In this document: positions 29,499-38,790 of the stretch, in pieces
Layout: every line of letters starts with the position of its first letter
Numbering within the stretch: position 1 is the stretch's first letter
NCBI GenBank assembly: GCA_007753675.1
Contig: CP036432.1
Coordinates: 3,942,394 to 4,006,393, forward strand
Origin: Stieleria magnilauensis
GTDB taxonomy: Bacteria > Planctomycetota > Planctomycetia > Pirellulales > Pirellulaceae
Length of the DNA: 64,000 nt
Direction of reading: 5' to 3'
Program-made: the position numbers and the translations under genes
Notes under the pieces: generated by a model
Told to the model about the DNA's origin: nothing
The model's input: only the letters and a program-made list of their open reading frames with translations
Databases searched by the model: none

Positions 29499-30194
29499 TC
29501 AAAGTCTAATTTTAGGGTAGACGGATTTGAGTTTAACCCGGGCGTCGTCAATTTTCATCTGCCAGTCAACGCCTCGTTGTCTTGCATTGATGTCCGATGA
29601 CCATGCTGCAATCTCTCTGGCCAACTCCTCAATACTTCCAATGCGTCGCCCGCCAACACATTGACGGGTGATGCTGCTTAACTCGTTCTCTGCGATATTG
29701 AGCCAGCTACCGTGCTTGGGCGTATAGCACCAGTTGATTCGCTTCACCAACGCCCGTGCTCGAGACGGCTCAAACACTTCGTAGAAAGCCCCGCGAGTGT
29801 GCGTGTTGAGATTGTCGCAAACCAACGTCACCGTCTCGCAATCGGCGTAACGTCCCTCAAGCAGCTCAGCCATTAGCAAGGCCCAGTCCGCTTTGGTCTT
29901 GGTCTCTCTGGCGTAGGCTTCTCGCCATCCTGCCAGCGGCTCGGTGTACATGAAAATGTTCGCTACTCCGGCACGTTCGTATTCATAGTCCACCCGGCGG
30001 GGATGTTCGGTGGTCGCTTCGATCGGAACGTTGACGTCCTTGATCAGTTGGACCGGTTGTTCATCCATGCAGATCACCGGATGACTCGAATCGTACGGTT
30101 TTTCGTAAGTTTCTAGCACATCTTCCATGCTCGCGGCGAACTCCGCATCGCACTGTGGCGGGATCACCCAGTACTCGATGTTGCGATTATTCAT
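29499..30194 (-). CDS. IS630 family transposase, C-terminal DDE part (orfB)
   Basis: 231 residues with the full catalytic core: VICMDEQPVQLI (first Asp), LVCDNLNTHTRGAFYE (second Asp) and HGSWLNIAENELSSI (Glu), the DDE pattern of IS630/Tc1-mariner enzymes. The ATG at 30194 overlaps the orfA stop (ATGA). Upstream of that ATG the frame continues back to a shift-prone A-rich stretch, so the natural product may be a fusion with orfA by -1 frameshifting. Alone it lacks the N-terminal DNA-binding helices. Confidence 0.9.
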   Translation of the reverse strand: MNNRNIEYWVIPPQCDAEFAASMEDVLETYEKPYDSSHPVICMDEQPVQLIKDVNVPIEATTEHPRRVDYEYERAGVANIFMYTEPLAGWREAYARETKTKADWALLMAELLEGRYADCETVTLVCDNLNTHTRGAFYEVFEPSRARALVKRINWCYTPKHGSWLNIAENELSSITRQCVGGRRIGSIEELAREIAAWSSDINARQRGVDWQMKIDDARVKLKSVYPKIRL

Positions 30195-30658
30195 GCGATT
30201 TTCTTTAGCGTCTGGCGAACGGTTTCATGCGAGACCGAATCGCAGATCCCCAGTTCGACGACTTTCTCGGCGAGCAATCTCAGCGACCAGTTGGCATAGC
30301 CTGCTGGCGGTTTGCCTAGACGAGTGGCGATGATTTTCGCCTCTTCTTGACCGCTGAGGCATTTAGGTCTGGCAGGCTCCGCACGTTTCTTTCCCTGCAG
30401 TGTTTGCTCAAAGCCAAACTCGACAAACCGCTGTCGTATATTTTCGACCGTCTTGGTGCGGCAACGATAAGCTTCAGCAATCGCCGCATCGGTCCATGCC
30501 AAATCGTCTGCATCCGCAGCAAGCAAGATTTGGGCACGACGCACCTTCTGGCTAGAACCGCTAAACTTCTTGACGATTGCATCGAGCGTCCGACGCTCCT
30601 GATCGTTCAACCGAACGATGTACTTTTTCTGCATTGGAAAACCCTCCGTGTTCCCCAA
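30191..30658 (-). CDS. IS630 family transposase, N-terminal DNA-binding part (orfA)
   Basis: 155 residues with two helix-turn-helix-like regions: DAAIAEAYRCRTKTVENIRQ (about 50-69) and SLRLLAEKVVELGICDSVSHETVRQTL near the C-terminus. This is the paired-like DNA-binding half of IS630 transposases. The last codons read CTA AAG AAA ATC GCA TGA; a -1 shift at the AAG AAA stretch would continue into orfB and give a protein of about 385 residues with normal family alignment across the junction (TLKENR...EYWVIPP). I cannot tell a programmed shift from a disabling mutation. Confidence 0.85.
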   Translation of the reverse strand: MGNTEGFPMQKKYIVRLNDQERRTLDAIVKKFSGSSQKVRRAQILLAADADDLAWTDAAIAEAYRCRTKTVENIRQRFVEFGFEQTLQGKKRAEPARPKCLSGQEEAKIIATRLGKPPAGYANWSLRLLAEKVVELGICDSVSHETVRQTLKKIA

Positions 30659-30716
30659 AGCATGAAGCTTTTACGCGATTAGACCAACCCTAATTCTTGA
30701 AGCTGACGCACCACTA

Positions 30717-31125
30717 GGGCGGCAGCGGGGCAGGAACGTCACTGCCGGCGAAGAGGATGGGGTCAAAAAATGGGGTGGTCAAAAAATCATCCCACCGAAG
30801 TCCAGCTCAAGGCTCAGTGTTTCTCAAGGCTCAGTGTTTCTCAAGGCTCAGTGTTATTGAGCGACCACGAACGACATGATCACGACCACGGCGTGGGATT
30901 TCGTGTCGTTCGCGTTTTTCGTGGTTGAAACAACCACGATCCATCGACCGGATCTCGATCGCACGGGGCGGCGACGAGCGGTGCATTCGGCACATCCGGA
31001 ATTTCTTGAACCGTATTCGCACCGCTCACCACGGGTCGGGCGGAAACCCGCCGATGGCGGCGAACGGGCAAAGCACATTTCAGGATCACTTCTGCACGCC
31101 CCACGACGGTCCTCTCGGTTCTCCC
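30717..31125. repeat. Gene-free gap with a 17-bp tandem triplication
   Basis: CTCAAGGCTCAGTGTTT occurs three times head to tail at 30806-30856 (last base changed). Just upstream, GGGGTCAAAAAATGGGGTGGTCAAAAAATC (30762-30790 region) is a second short direct repeat. From 30900 to 31125 an open frame precedes the OafA-type gene, but I see no conserved protein features before 31126. Confidence 0.75.
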
Positions 31126-32226
31126 ATGGCCCAGAATTCGCCAGCCACTGAACACGTTCTCCAGCCGCATCGACGCATTCTGGAGTTGGATTCACTGCGG
31201 GCGCTCGCAGCGATCAACCTGCTGCTGTTCCATTTCACGCACGTCTACAGCGTCAAATTCGGATACACCTCGCCACTGGGTTTCGAATGGCCTTACGGCG
31301 CGTACGGCGTCGAGATGTTTTTCATCCTGTCGGGGTTCGTCAACAGCATGTCGCTGATGCGACGCGGAAAACCCGTCGACTTCGTCGCTGCGCGGTTGAT
31401 CCGCATCCTGCCGATCTTCTTGATGGTGATCGTTGCCAATTTATGGATCATGAGCTTCGCGCCGCTCAATGAGATCGGCATCACGACGGCACAATTCGCC
31501 GCCAATTTGACGTTGTTGCCACGCATCTTTGGACACGAGTGCGTCGACCCGGTGATGTGGACGTTGCAAGTCGAGATGATGTTCTACTTCACGCTGGTCG
31601 CGTTGTATCGATCCGGCGGCCTGCGGCGCTACTTTGTCGGCTGGGGATCGTTACTGGTCCTGTCGTATTTTGTTTGCCCGGCGCTCGATGCGGTGGAATC
31701 GACGGCGGCCGGTGCGTGGTGGTTCTCGCTGGCAACGGCGGCCCGGCGTTTGATGCTGTTGGATTTCGTGCCGTTGTTCTCAATGGGATTCCTGCTGTAC
31801 ATGGTGAAAACCAAAACGGGGCGGTTGTGGCAAAACCTGCTGGGCATCCTGGTCGCCGCCTTCGTCTTTCACAGCATTGATCACGGCAAGCACAACCCGG
31901 CGGCGACGGCGTTGATCCTGGGACTGGTGACCGCCTGTGCGTACGGCAAGATGCCCGTGCTGCGGTTCCGTCCGCTGCTGTTCGTCAGCACGATCTCCTA
32001 CGCGCTCTACCTGTGCCACAACAACCTGGGGTGCGTGTTGATTCACCGACTGGACCACAGCGGCTATCCGCCAGTCGTGTGCTTCGGTTTGGCCGTTGTG
32101 TTCGCGTTCTGTCTGGCGACGCTGGTGACCACGCGGATCGAAGGCCCGATCACGAACTGGCTGCGAACACGCTGGGAACGCTATCGCAGCGGAGAACAGA
32201 CCTCCGCGGCGGTGGCGACGGAGTAG
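31126..32226 (+). CDS. OafA/YrhL-type membrane acyltransferase (acyltransferase family 3)
   Basis: 366 residues with about ten membrane helices. The opening RILELDSLRALAAINLLLFHF contains the family R/K-x10-H-type signature with the essential His, followed by GAYGVEMFFILSGFVNSMSL and ARLIRILPIFLMV (the RxxR motif). Such proteins O-acetylate surface polysaccharides or peptidoglycan using acyl-CoA. The target is unknown; no sugar transferase is adjacent. ATG 31126 opens just before conserved sequence; ATGs at 31054 and 30925 exist in frame and I rank them lower. It is convergent with purF, with 22 bp between stops. Confidence 0.82.
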   Translation: MAQNSPATEHVLQPHRRILELDSLRALAAINLLLFHFTHVYSVKFGYTSPLGFEWPYGAYGVEMFFILSGFVNSMSLMRRGKPVDFVAARLIRILPIFLMVIVANLWIMSFAPLNEIGITTAQFAANLTLLPRIFGHECVDPVMWTLQVEMMFYFTLVALYRSGGLRRYFVGWGSLLVLSYFVCPALDAVESTAAGAWWFSLATAARRLMLLDFVPLFSMGFLLYMVKTKTGRLWQNLLGILVAAFVFHSIDHGKHNPAATALILGLVTACAYGKMPVLRFRPLLFVSTISYALYLCHNNLGCVLIHRLDHSGYPPVVCFGLAVVFAFCLATLVTTRIEGPITNWLRTRWERYRSGEQTSAAVATE

Positions 32227-32248
32227 CCGCGGAGACTCGTTTAAACCG

Positions 32249-33862
32249 TTACTGCTCGCTCAGTGCGGCGGCGAGCTGTTCGTAAGTGCGACCGGAATCG
32301 ATCTTGTTGCCGCGGTTGTCCAGTGCGATCTGGTACAAGTGTTGGCCACAGGTGGTCGGGTACTTTCCGGTGACACAGGCTCGACACAAATGGTCGGCTG
32401 GCAATTCGATGGCGCGTGCGAGCGCTTCGACCGGCAGATACCTGAGCGAGTCGGCGCCCAAGTCATCGGCGAGCCGTTGCTGGGCTTCATCGGTCAATTC
32501 GCCTTCGGTGCCGAAATACTTGGGCCCGATTAACTGATCGATCGTGCTCATGTCGATACCGTAAAAACACGGCGCGACGATGGGCGGACAAGCCACGCGA
32601 ACGTGAATTTCTTTGGCGCCGCCGACTTCGCGAATCCGATCCAACAACACGTTCATGGTGGTGCTGCGGACGATCGAATCTTCCACCAGGATGATGCGTT
32701 TGCCTTCCATCACCTCGCGCAGCGGAGTGTACTTCGTCGCCGCTTTGACTTTCCGCGCCCGGCCGCCTTCGATGAATGTTCGACCGGCGTACCGATTTCG
32801 GATCAGCCCTTCGCGGCAGGGGATGGACAGTTCGTAGGCCATCGCGTCGGCGGCGGCTTTGCTGGTGTCCGGGACGGGGACGATGATCGTGTCGGGATCG
32901 TCCAACGGGACACGGCCGAGTTCGCGTTCACCGCGGGCGAGTTCTTCCCCCAGTCGCGTTCGGCTCAAGTAAACGCTGCGGTCATCCAGCGTGCTGGCGA
33001 CGTTGGCGAAGTAAATCCATTCAAAGAAACAATGCGCGGGCTTGTCGACCGGCGCGAATTGTTCCATCCGAAACCCCGACTCGGGGCTGACGATGATCGC
33101 GTGTCCCGGCGGCAGCGATTTAATTTGATCGGTTTCAAACCCCAAGTTCAGCAGCGCGACACTTTCGCTGGCAGCGGCAAACAGGGGGCCCTCTTGGACA
33201 TAACACATCGGTTTGATGCCCAGCGGATCGCGGGCCACGATCATCTCGCCTTCGGCGGTCAACAACGCCAACGAGTACGCACCGTCAAAATCGGCGGCGA
33301 CCTGTCGCAGCACATCGATCCATTCGATCCGCTCGGTCGAATGGCTGAGCACCCGGCCGATTTCGTGCAGAATGATTTCGGTGTCGGTATCGAGTGTCAG
33401 GTGATGGTCGCCGTCGGCCAACAAGCGTTCTTTCAAAACGCCATAATTTGCCAGTTGGCCGTTGAAACAAAAACTGAACCATTTCCGTTTGTGGATGTGA
33501 TCCCGCTGAAACGGCTGGGCGTAGCTGCGGTCGTCCTGGCCACAGGTGGCGTAGCGGACGTGACCGATCGCCGCACGTCCGGCCAGACCCCGCATCAAGG
33601 ACTCGCATTTCGCGCGGTGGTTGAGCCGAAACACCTCGGTGACGGTGCCGACGTCTTTCCGTGTGTGCAGCAATTTGGCTCGATCGGGATCATACGTGGA
33701 CATCCCGGCGGCCAATTGGCCGCGGTTCTGGATATCCAGCAACATCCGCGGCAGCAATCGAGAGATCTGACGCGGCCCCTCGTCGGTGCACATCGGGCTG
33801 CGCCCGCGGCCGGAAAGATGGTAAATCGCCGCGACACCGCATTCGTGGTGCAACTCGCTCAT
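32249..33862 (-). CDS. purF: Amidophosphoribosyltransferase
   Basis: 537 residues. First step of purine synthesis: PRPP plus glutamine gives phosphoribosylamine. The class II glutaminase domain starts at ECGVAAIYH, whose Cys8 would become the N-terminal nucleophile after removal of a seven-residue propeptide (as in Bacillus PurF). [10 protein letters not shown] and [11 protein letters not shown] are glutaminase blocks. The phosphoribosyltransferase domain has the PRPP loop [13 protein letters not shown] and the [14 protein letters not shown] region; C-terminal Cys residues ([16 protein letters not shown]) may hold an iron-sulfur cluster. It is slightly longer than average and appears monocistronic. 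Confidence 0.95.
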   Translation of the reverse strand: MSELHHECGVAAIYHLSGRGRSPMCTDEGPRQISRLLPRMLLDIQNRGQLAAGMSTYDPDRAKLLHTRKDVGTVTEVFRLNHRAKCESLMRGLAGRAAIGHVRYATCGQDDRSYAQPFQRDHIHKRKWFSFCFNGQLANYGVLKERLLADGDHHLTLDTDTEIILHEIGRVLSHSTERIEWIDVLRQVAADFDGAYSLALLTAEGEMIVARDPLGIKPMCYVQEGPLFAAASESVALLNLGFETDQIKSLPPGHAIIVSPESGFRMEQFAPVDKPAHCFFEWIYFANVASTLDDRSVYLSRTRLGEELARGERELGRVPLDDPDTIIVPVPDTSKAAADAMAYELSIPCREGLIRNRYAGRTFIEGGRARKVKAATKYTPLREVMEGKRIILVEDSIVRSTTMNVLLDRIREVGGAKEIHVRVACPPIVAPCFYGIDMSTIDQLIGPKYFGTEGELTDEAQQRLADDLGADSLRYLPVEALARAIELPADHLCRACVTGKYPTTCGQHLYQIALDNRGNKIDSGRTYEQLAAALSEQ

Positions 33863-34173
33863 GCCGGGGTTTGCTCGTCAAACGTTGAGAGGGGAGATCA
33901 TGGGATCGCAGCGAGCATGTGACTCGTCGCAGATGTCTACGTGCCTATTGTCCAAATGCAGACCGATTTGTCGAACCGCCCAGTCGCGGGGAGGATTCGA
34001 TTTTCGAAAATTTGACGCGGTTTGGCCAATCACCCGCCTTTTGCCGGATAGGCGATGTTCGGATCGGAAGTTATCGTGTTCGGGGTTCTGTCGCTTAGAC
34101 AGTTTACTTGAGAACGTCCGCCGGACCTGTTTTTTCGCGTTCCGCCCAAACTTCCTCGCCGTTTGTTGCCTTT
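33863..34173. other. Intergenic region between divergent purF and proB
   Basis: This 311-bp stretch must contain the promoters of both divergent genes, but I cannot place them with confidence. A 16-bp sequence TTTGCCGGATAGGCGA at 34040-34055 recurs exactly at 36666-36681 inside an inverted-repeat element. No gene is supported here. Confidence 0.4.
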
Positions 34174-35325
34174 GTGACTGATTCGGATTCCAGCCAGCTG
34201 CGTCACGCCGCGATCGAGGGAGCACGCTGCGTGGTTGTCAAAGTCGGCACACGGGTGTTGACCGATCCCCAAGGCAAATTGGATCGTCGCCGCATCGAAT
34301 CGCTGGCCAATGGCCTGTGCCAGATCGCCGACACCGGCCGCCAGACGGTCATGGTCAGCAGCGGGGCGGTCGGCGCCGGCATGGGAAAACTGAATCTGGA
34401 TCGACGCCCGACCGATTTGGCAAAGTTGCAAGCCGTCGCCGCGGTCGGACAAGCCGATCTGATCCAAGCCTATGAGAAAGCATTGGCGGGGTGTGGCCGG
34501 CACGCCGCGCAAGTCCTGCTGACACGCAACGATCTGCGCCGCCGCGACGGATACCTGCACGTTCGAAACGCGTTGGCGAGTATTCATGAATTGGGCGCCG
34601 TGGCGATCGTCAATGAAAACGATTCCGTCGCCGTCGCAGAATTGATGACAACATTCGGCGACAATGACCGCCTGGCCGCGCAAGTCGCCGGGCTGCTGGA
34701 CCAAGCCTTGCTGATCATCCTGTCGGACGTCGATGGACTCTACGACGGCCCGCCAGACGCCCCCGGCAGCCGACGCATCGATTTGGTCCAATCGCTCGAC
34801 GACAAAATCTTGGGCCTGGCCCAAGATCACCGCAGCACCCTCAGCAAGGGCGGCATGGCCAGCAAGCTGTCGGCGGCCAAGCTGGCCACCGCACACGGAC
34901 ACGCCGTCATCATCGGTCCCGGCCGCGTCGACGGAGTGCTGGAACAGATCCTCCGCGGCGATTCTATCGGTACGCTGTTTCTGCCCGGCCAACGGAACCT
35001 CCGCGGGCGACGCCGTTGGATCAGTGGTTCGGCCGAAATCGAAGGCCAATTGATCGTGGATGCCGGGGCCGCACGGGCGCTACGCGAAAACGGCCGCAGC
35101 CTGCTGGCGATCGGAATCCAAGAGGTGCGTGGCAAATTCAACGCCGGTGCCGTGGTCACGATCAAGGACCAGGAGGGCAACGAAATCGCCCGCGGTCTGT
35201 GCAATTATCCCTCCAAAGAAGTTGATCGGATCAAGGGAAAAATCAGCGACATGATCACCGGAATCCTCGGCCACCGCCCGTACGATTCGGTCGTCCATCG
35301 CGACAACATGACGCTGCGAATCTGA
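34174..35325 (+). CDS. proB: Glutamate 5-kinase
   Basis: 383 residues. First step of proline synthesis: phosphorylates glutamate with ATP. The amino acid kinase domain shows VVKVGTRVLT, VSSGAVGAGMGKL, IVNENDSVAV followed by FGDNDRLAAQVA, LSDVDGLYDGPP and STLSKGGMASKLSAAKLA. The C-terminal 90 residues (ISGSAEIEGQLIVDAGAARAL onward) are a PUA domain, as in full-length ProB. GTG 34174 gives the best fit; a TTG at 34108 in frame would add 22 residues lacking conservation. No proA lies nearby. It is followed 97 bp later by a secreted protease gene. Confidence 0.94.
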   Translation: MTDSDSSQLRHAAIEGARCVVVKVGTRVLTDPQGKLDRRRIESLANGLCQIADTGRQTVMVSSGAVGAGMGKLNLDRRPTDLAKLQAVAAVGQADLIQAYEKALAGCGRHAAQVLLTRNDLRRRDGYLHVRNALASIHELGAVAIVNENDSVAVAELMTTFGDNDRLAAQVAGLLDQALLIILSDVDGLYDGPPDAPGSRRIDLVQSLDDKILGLAQDHRSTLSKGGMASKLSAAKLATAHGHAVIIGPGRVDGVLEQILRGDSIGTLFLPGQRNLRGRRRWISGSAEIEGQLIVDAGAARALRENGRSLLAIGIQEVRGKFNAGAVVTIKDQEGNEIARGLCNYPSKEVDRIKGKISDMITGILGHRPYDSVVHRDNMTLRI

Positions 35326-35422
35326 CCTGGTAACACTCCCCGGCAATCTCCGCTTGGTCAGACAGACCCGTCCGCCCGCGGCGAATGAACTCGCCGCGCA
35401 CTCTCTGTCGCCAGGTGCCGCC

Positions 35423-36604
35423 ATGCCCGTTTGGACCCGAAACACGCTGCTCTACCCGTTTTTGATCGCCCTGGGCATGATCGCCCTGCCAACCACCCCG
35501 CTGCACGCCGATTCCGCCGGCTACCAGCAAACGCTCAAAAGCACCGCGTGGGTGATCACCAGCAACGCCGAAAATGAAACCTCCGCCGGAACCGGCGTCT
35601 ACGTCGATGCCGAGAAAAAGCTGCTGTTGACCAACGCCCACGTGATCGGCGAAAGCCGCAAGGCCGTCGTGTTTTTCCCGACCCAATCGGGCGGCAAGCT
35701 GGCCGTTCGCCGAAAATTTTACCTCGACAACATCCTCAAACTGGGCATCCAAGGCGATGTCGTCGCGGTCGACCGCAAACGCGACTTGGCCCTGATCCAA
35801 TTGCCCCGCGTGCCGGCCGGGATCGAAGCGATCGCGATGGCCGATGACAGCACGACACCGGGCGCCAAAGTCGCCCTGGTCGGCAACCCCGGCGACAGCG
35901 AAATCCTGTGGATCTACACCGCCGGGACCGTTCGGTCGGTGTACCAAAAGAAATTCAAATCCAGCCACGGCGAACATGACTTCATGGCGTTGGAAATACA
36001 GAGCCCGATCAAGCCGGGTGACAGCGGTGGTCCGATCGTCGACGAAGCCGGCAAGCTGGTCGGATTGGCCCAGTCGTTCTCCCCGCAAAGCCCCTTGGTC
36101 AGCTTCTGTGTCGACATCACCGAAATCCGCCAAATGCTGGCCAGCCCTTGGAAAAGCGCCCCGCTGCCGGCCAAGGTGCTGCTCGACGAAGCCGGAATCG
36201 AATACACCCGACATTCCAGCGGCCACTACCAAATCGACCGCACCGTCGGATCAAAAACCCAAGCCGTCTTCGTCGCCAAGAACACCGAATACCACGGCCG
36301 GGCCGACATTCGCCGCATCTGGTCGACCGTCCAGACGACCGACCAGGCTCCCAGCGAAACGCTGCTGATGCGACTGATGCGTCAGAACACGGCGACCAAA
36401 CTCGGCGCCTGGGCCATCGAAAAAACCGACTCCGGCTACGTCGTGTTCTACGTCGCCAAACTGGACGCGACCGCCAGCGACGAAGCCATCGAAAGCACCA
36501 TCGACTACGTCGCCCGCCTGGCCGCCGCCATGGAGCAAGACCTGAAACCGAAACCCGACCAAAAAACCGCCCAAGCCACGCTGCAAGCCTGGTTGGCGGA
36601 GTAG
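35423..36604 (+). CDS. Secreted trypsin-like serine protease
   Basis: 393 residues with a signal peptide (LLYPFLIALGMIALPTTPLHA). The protease domain (about 30-240) has the S1/HtrA-type triad: His in LLLTNAHVIG, Asp in DRKRDLALIQL and Ser in IKPGDSGGPIVD. SAGTGVYVD opens the fold. No PDZ domain is seen. The C-terminal 140 residues (DEAGIEYTRHSSGHYQIDR onward) form a separate domain I do not recognise. Likely periplasmic protein quality control or processing. It is read in the same direction as proB. Confidence 0.85.
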   Translation: MPVWTRNTLLYPFLIALGMIALPTTPLHADSAGYQQTLKSTAWVITSNAENETSAGTGVYVDAEKKLLLTNAHVIGESRKAVVFFPTQSGGKLAVRRKFYLDNILKLGIQGDVVAVDRKRDLALIQLPRVPAGIEAIAMADDSTTPGAKVALVGNPGDSEILWIYTAGTVRSVYQKKFKSSHGEHDFMALEIQSPIKPGDSGGPIVDEAGKLVGLAQSFSPQSPLVSFCVDITEIRQMLASPWKSAPLPAKVLLDEAGIEYTRHSSGHYQIDRTVGSKTQAVFVAKNTEYHGRADIRRIWSTVQTTDQAPSETLLMRLMRQNTATKLGAWAIEKTDSGYVVFYVAKLDATASDEAIESTIDYVARLAAAMEQDLKPKPDQKTAQATLQAWLAE

Positions 36605-36617
36605 GGGGAGGTTTCAA

Positions 36618-36962
36618 GTTTCAAGTTTCAGGTTTCCTGACTCTAACGTTTTCTATGTACCGGAATTTGCCGGATAGGCGAAGTCTTTCAGGCCCGGAGG
36701 GCCGGCAGAGTGAATGCCGGTGGCGTGAGCCACCGGAGATGATTCCAAGGAGTCTCTGAGGCCCAGCGGGCCGACACAATTCCCCAGCTTTTAGCAATAC
36801 CCGCAGCTCATGAGACCGATTATGCCGGCCTTTCAGGCCTCCGTGATCGAGGTCTTTCCATTCCGGTGGCTGACGCCACCGGCAAGCATTGTGCCAGCCC
36901 TCCGGGCTTCATCGCGAACAAACATGGAAAACGTCAGAGTCAGGAAACTCAAAACTTGAAAC
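36618..36962. mobile_element. MITE-like element with 41-bp terminal inverted repeats
   Basis: A 345-bp element bounded by inverted repeats of 41 bp (36618-36658 and 36922-36962) with about 35 matching positions (GTTTCAAGTTTYRRGTTTCCTGACTCTRACG). Inside are two short perfect-arm hairpins, CCGGTGGCGTGAGCCACCGG near 36719 and CCGGTGGCTGACGCCACCGG near 36862, and GC-rich repeats such as GGCCCGGAGGGCC. It encodes nothing convincing. No target duplication is clear. It occupies nearly the whole protease-to-hypothetical gap. Confidence 0.75.
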
Positions 36963-37043
36963 ATTCTCCCATGAGATCCGCTTGGTTGTTTGAAAGGCAA
37001 CTCAACGCCGCAACCCAACATTCTTTCTTCCGGATCTCGACCC

Positions 37044-37844
37044 ATGAAACGCACTGCCAAAAAACTCTTCGTCGCCGCAGCCATCGCCGCCGTCTCGATT
37101 CAATCCGTTCCGACTGCATCGGCGTGTGGCGGACGCGGGGGGCGAGTTTCTTATGCCCCGGCTTACGGCGGCTATTCCCGCGCCGCGTCGAACTATCGCA
37201 CGACGTTGCCCGTGACACCGCCGATTCATAACGCTCGACCGTCGTTCAACCCGCCGTTGCACCAAACGTCGCAACCCGCCGCGGTCGCACCGCCGGTATC
37301 GACCGCATCGACGGTTGCTGCCGTTCGCCCGCGACCGCGGGCCCAAGTCGCGTTGCAAACTGCGGCGGCACCGCAGCCCACCAACACGGCCTCAACCGTC
37401 CAATCGCAGCCGTCCGCGCAAACGACCGCAACGACTTCGGCGGTGGATGCCGAAACGTCGGCGCTGGCCGCACTGGCGTCCCTGGCCGCTTCCCAGCCGA
37501 CGGCGACGACGACTCCATCAACCACGCCGCAGCCCTCCGCGCAACCGGTCGCAGCCTCCGCAGCCACACCCGACCACATCGGCAGCTTTCGGGCAACGCT
37601 GCCGAGCAACGTCACGATTGAATTGAGCTTGAACGGCAGCGGCACGTTTTCGTGGGTCGTCAGCAACAACGGCAAAACCAGCCAGTTCTCGGGCCAATAC
37701 CGCGTGACCGACGGACGGTTGACGTTGGTCCGCAGCAACGACCTGCAGAAGATGGCCGGCAAGCTGACCCTGGGACCGAACGGTTTCACGTTCCAACTGG
37801 ACGGTGCCAACAACGCCGGACTGGATTTCAAGAAAGTGGGGTAG
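37044..37844 (+). CDS. Secreted Ala/Thr/Pro-rich protein with small C-terminal beta domain
   Basis: 266 residues. A signal peptide (LFVAAAIAAVSIQSVPTASA) is followed by a Gly/Tyr/Arg segment, then a low-complexity Ala/Thr/Pro/Gln linker (about residues 65-170). The last 90 residues (IGSFRATLPSNVTIELSLNG to NNAGLDFKKVG) look like a small beta-sheet domain of the kind that ends several planctomycete secreted proteins (lipocalin-like, unnamed). Function unknown. ATG 37044 opens the signal peptide; an upstream ATG at 36990 gives unconserved residues. Confidence 0.7.
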   Translation: MKRTAKKLFVAAAIAAVSIQSVPTASACGGRGGRVSYAPAYGGYSRAASNYRTTLPVTPPIHNARPSFNPPLHQTSQPAAVAPPVSTASTVAAVRPRPRAQVALQTAAAPQPTNTASTVQSQPSAQTTATTSAVDAETSALAALASLAASQPTATTTPSTTPQPSAQPVAASAATPDHIGSFRATLPSNVTIELSLNGSGTFSWVVSNNGKTSQFSGQYRVTDGRLTLVRSNDLQKMAGKLTLGPNGFTFQLDGANNAGLDFKKVG

Positions 37845-37905
37845 GTCACACGGTGCATCACGATGGGCATGCTCGACATGCCCATCGTCCGACGCAACCG
37901 CGGGC

Positions 37906-38790
37906 TTAGCCGCGATGCGTGATCGGGTGCTCGAGCAACTTGCGAAGATAACGTCCGTACTCGCTGTGCCGAATCGATTCGGCACAGCGGGCGAGCCCTT
38001 GGCGATCGATCCAGCCGTTTCGAAACGCGATCTCTTCCGGACAACAAACCTTCAACCCCGTCCGCTTTTCGATCGCACCAACAAAACTGCTGGCGTCATG
38101 CAAACTCTCGTGCGTCCCGGTATCCAGCCAAGCGATCCCACGGCCCAGCACCTTCACTTCCAACGCCCCTTGCTCCAAGTAAACGCGGTTCAGATCGGTG
38201 ATCTCCAGTTCGCCGCGCGGTGAAGGCGACAACTGCTTGGCAATCTCACTGGCACGGGAATCGAAAAAGTACAAACCGGGTACGGCAAAGTTGGATCGGG
38301 GCTCGGCGGGCTTTTCTTCCAACGTGATCACGCGGCCGGCGGAATCGAACGACACGACGCCATAGGCGGATGGGTCTCGCACTTCATAGGCAAAGATTTT
38401 TGCGCCGCGGACTAGCTCCGCCGAACCACGCAGCAATTGAATCAAGCCCTCGCCGTAAAACACGTTGTCGCCCAAGACGAGACAACTCGGTTGGCCCTGC
38501 AAGAAATCTTCTCCCAGGATCAACGCTTCGGCTAATCCGCCGGGACGCTGCTGGACCTCATAAGAAATCCGAAGTCCCCATGCCGAACCGTCCCCCAACA
38601 ACGACTGAAACAGCGGCGTGTGACTGGGGGTGCTGATCAGCAAGATGTCTCGGATTCCGGCCAACATCAATGTCGACAGCGGATAGTAGATCATCGGCTT
38701 GTCATAGACGGGCAACAACTGTTTGCTGATCGCCGTCGTCAACGGCGCCAGTCGGCTGCCACTGCCGCCGGCCAAAATAATGCCCTTCAT
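37906..38790 (-). CDS. rmlA: Glucose-1-phosphate thymidylyltransferase
   Basis: 294 residues. Makes dTDP-glucose, the first step toward dTDP-rhamnose and other deoxysugars. The nucleotide-binding start [38 protein letters not shown], the metal-binding [13 protein letters not shown]-equivalent [12 protein letters not shown] and [10 protein letters not shown] are typical RmlA blocks. ATG 38790 has AAGGA about 12 bases upstream and overlaps the rmlB stop by 4 bp (ATGA), so translation is coupled. rmlC and rmlD are not in the window. Confidence 0.95.
   Translation of the reverse strand: MKGIILAGGSGSRLAPLTTAISKQLLPVYDKPMIYYPLSTLMLAGIRDILLISTPSHTPLFQSLLGDGSAWGLRISYEVQQRPGGLAEALILGEDFLQGQPSCLVLGDNVFYGEGLIQLLRGSAELVRGAKIFAYEVRDPSAYGVVSFDSAGRVITLEEKPAEPRSNFAVPGLYFFDSRASEIAKQLSPSPRGELEITDLNRVYLEQGALEVKVLGRGIAWLDTGTHESLHDASSFVGAIEKRTGLKVCCPEEIAFRNGWIDRQGLARCAESIRHSEYGRYLRKLLEHPITHRG

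Larger units (their letters stand above)
29491..30714 (-). mobile_element. IS630-type insertion sequence in the prs stop codon
   Basis: A 1224-bp element with inverted ends GTGGTGCGTCA (left, 29491) and the same on the other strand at the right (30714), flanked by TA on both sides (29489-29490 and 30715-30716), the standard IS630 target duplication. The inner TIR also matches (TCTAATTTTAGGG versus TCAAGAATTAGGG). Removing it gives GAACGCTAGGGCGG, so prs ended in TAG before insertion too. It encodes two overlapping frames that together form one transposase. Confidence 0.9.
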
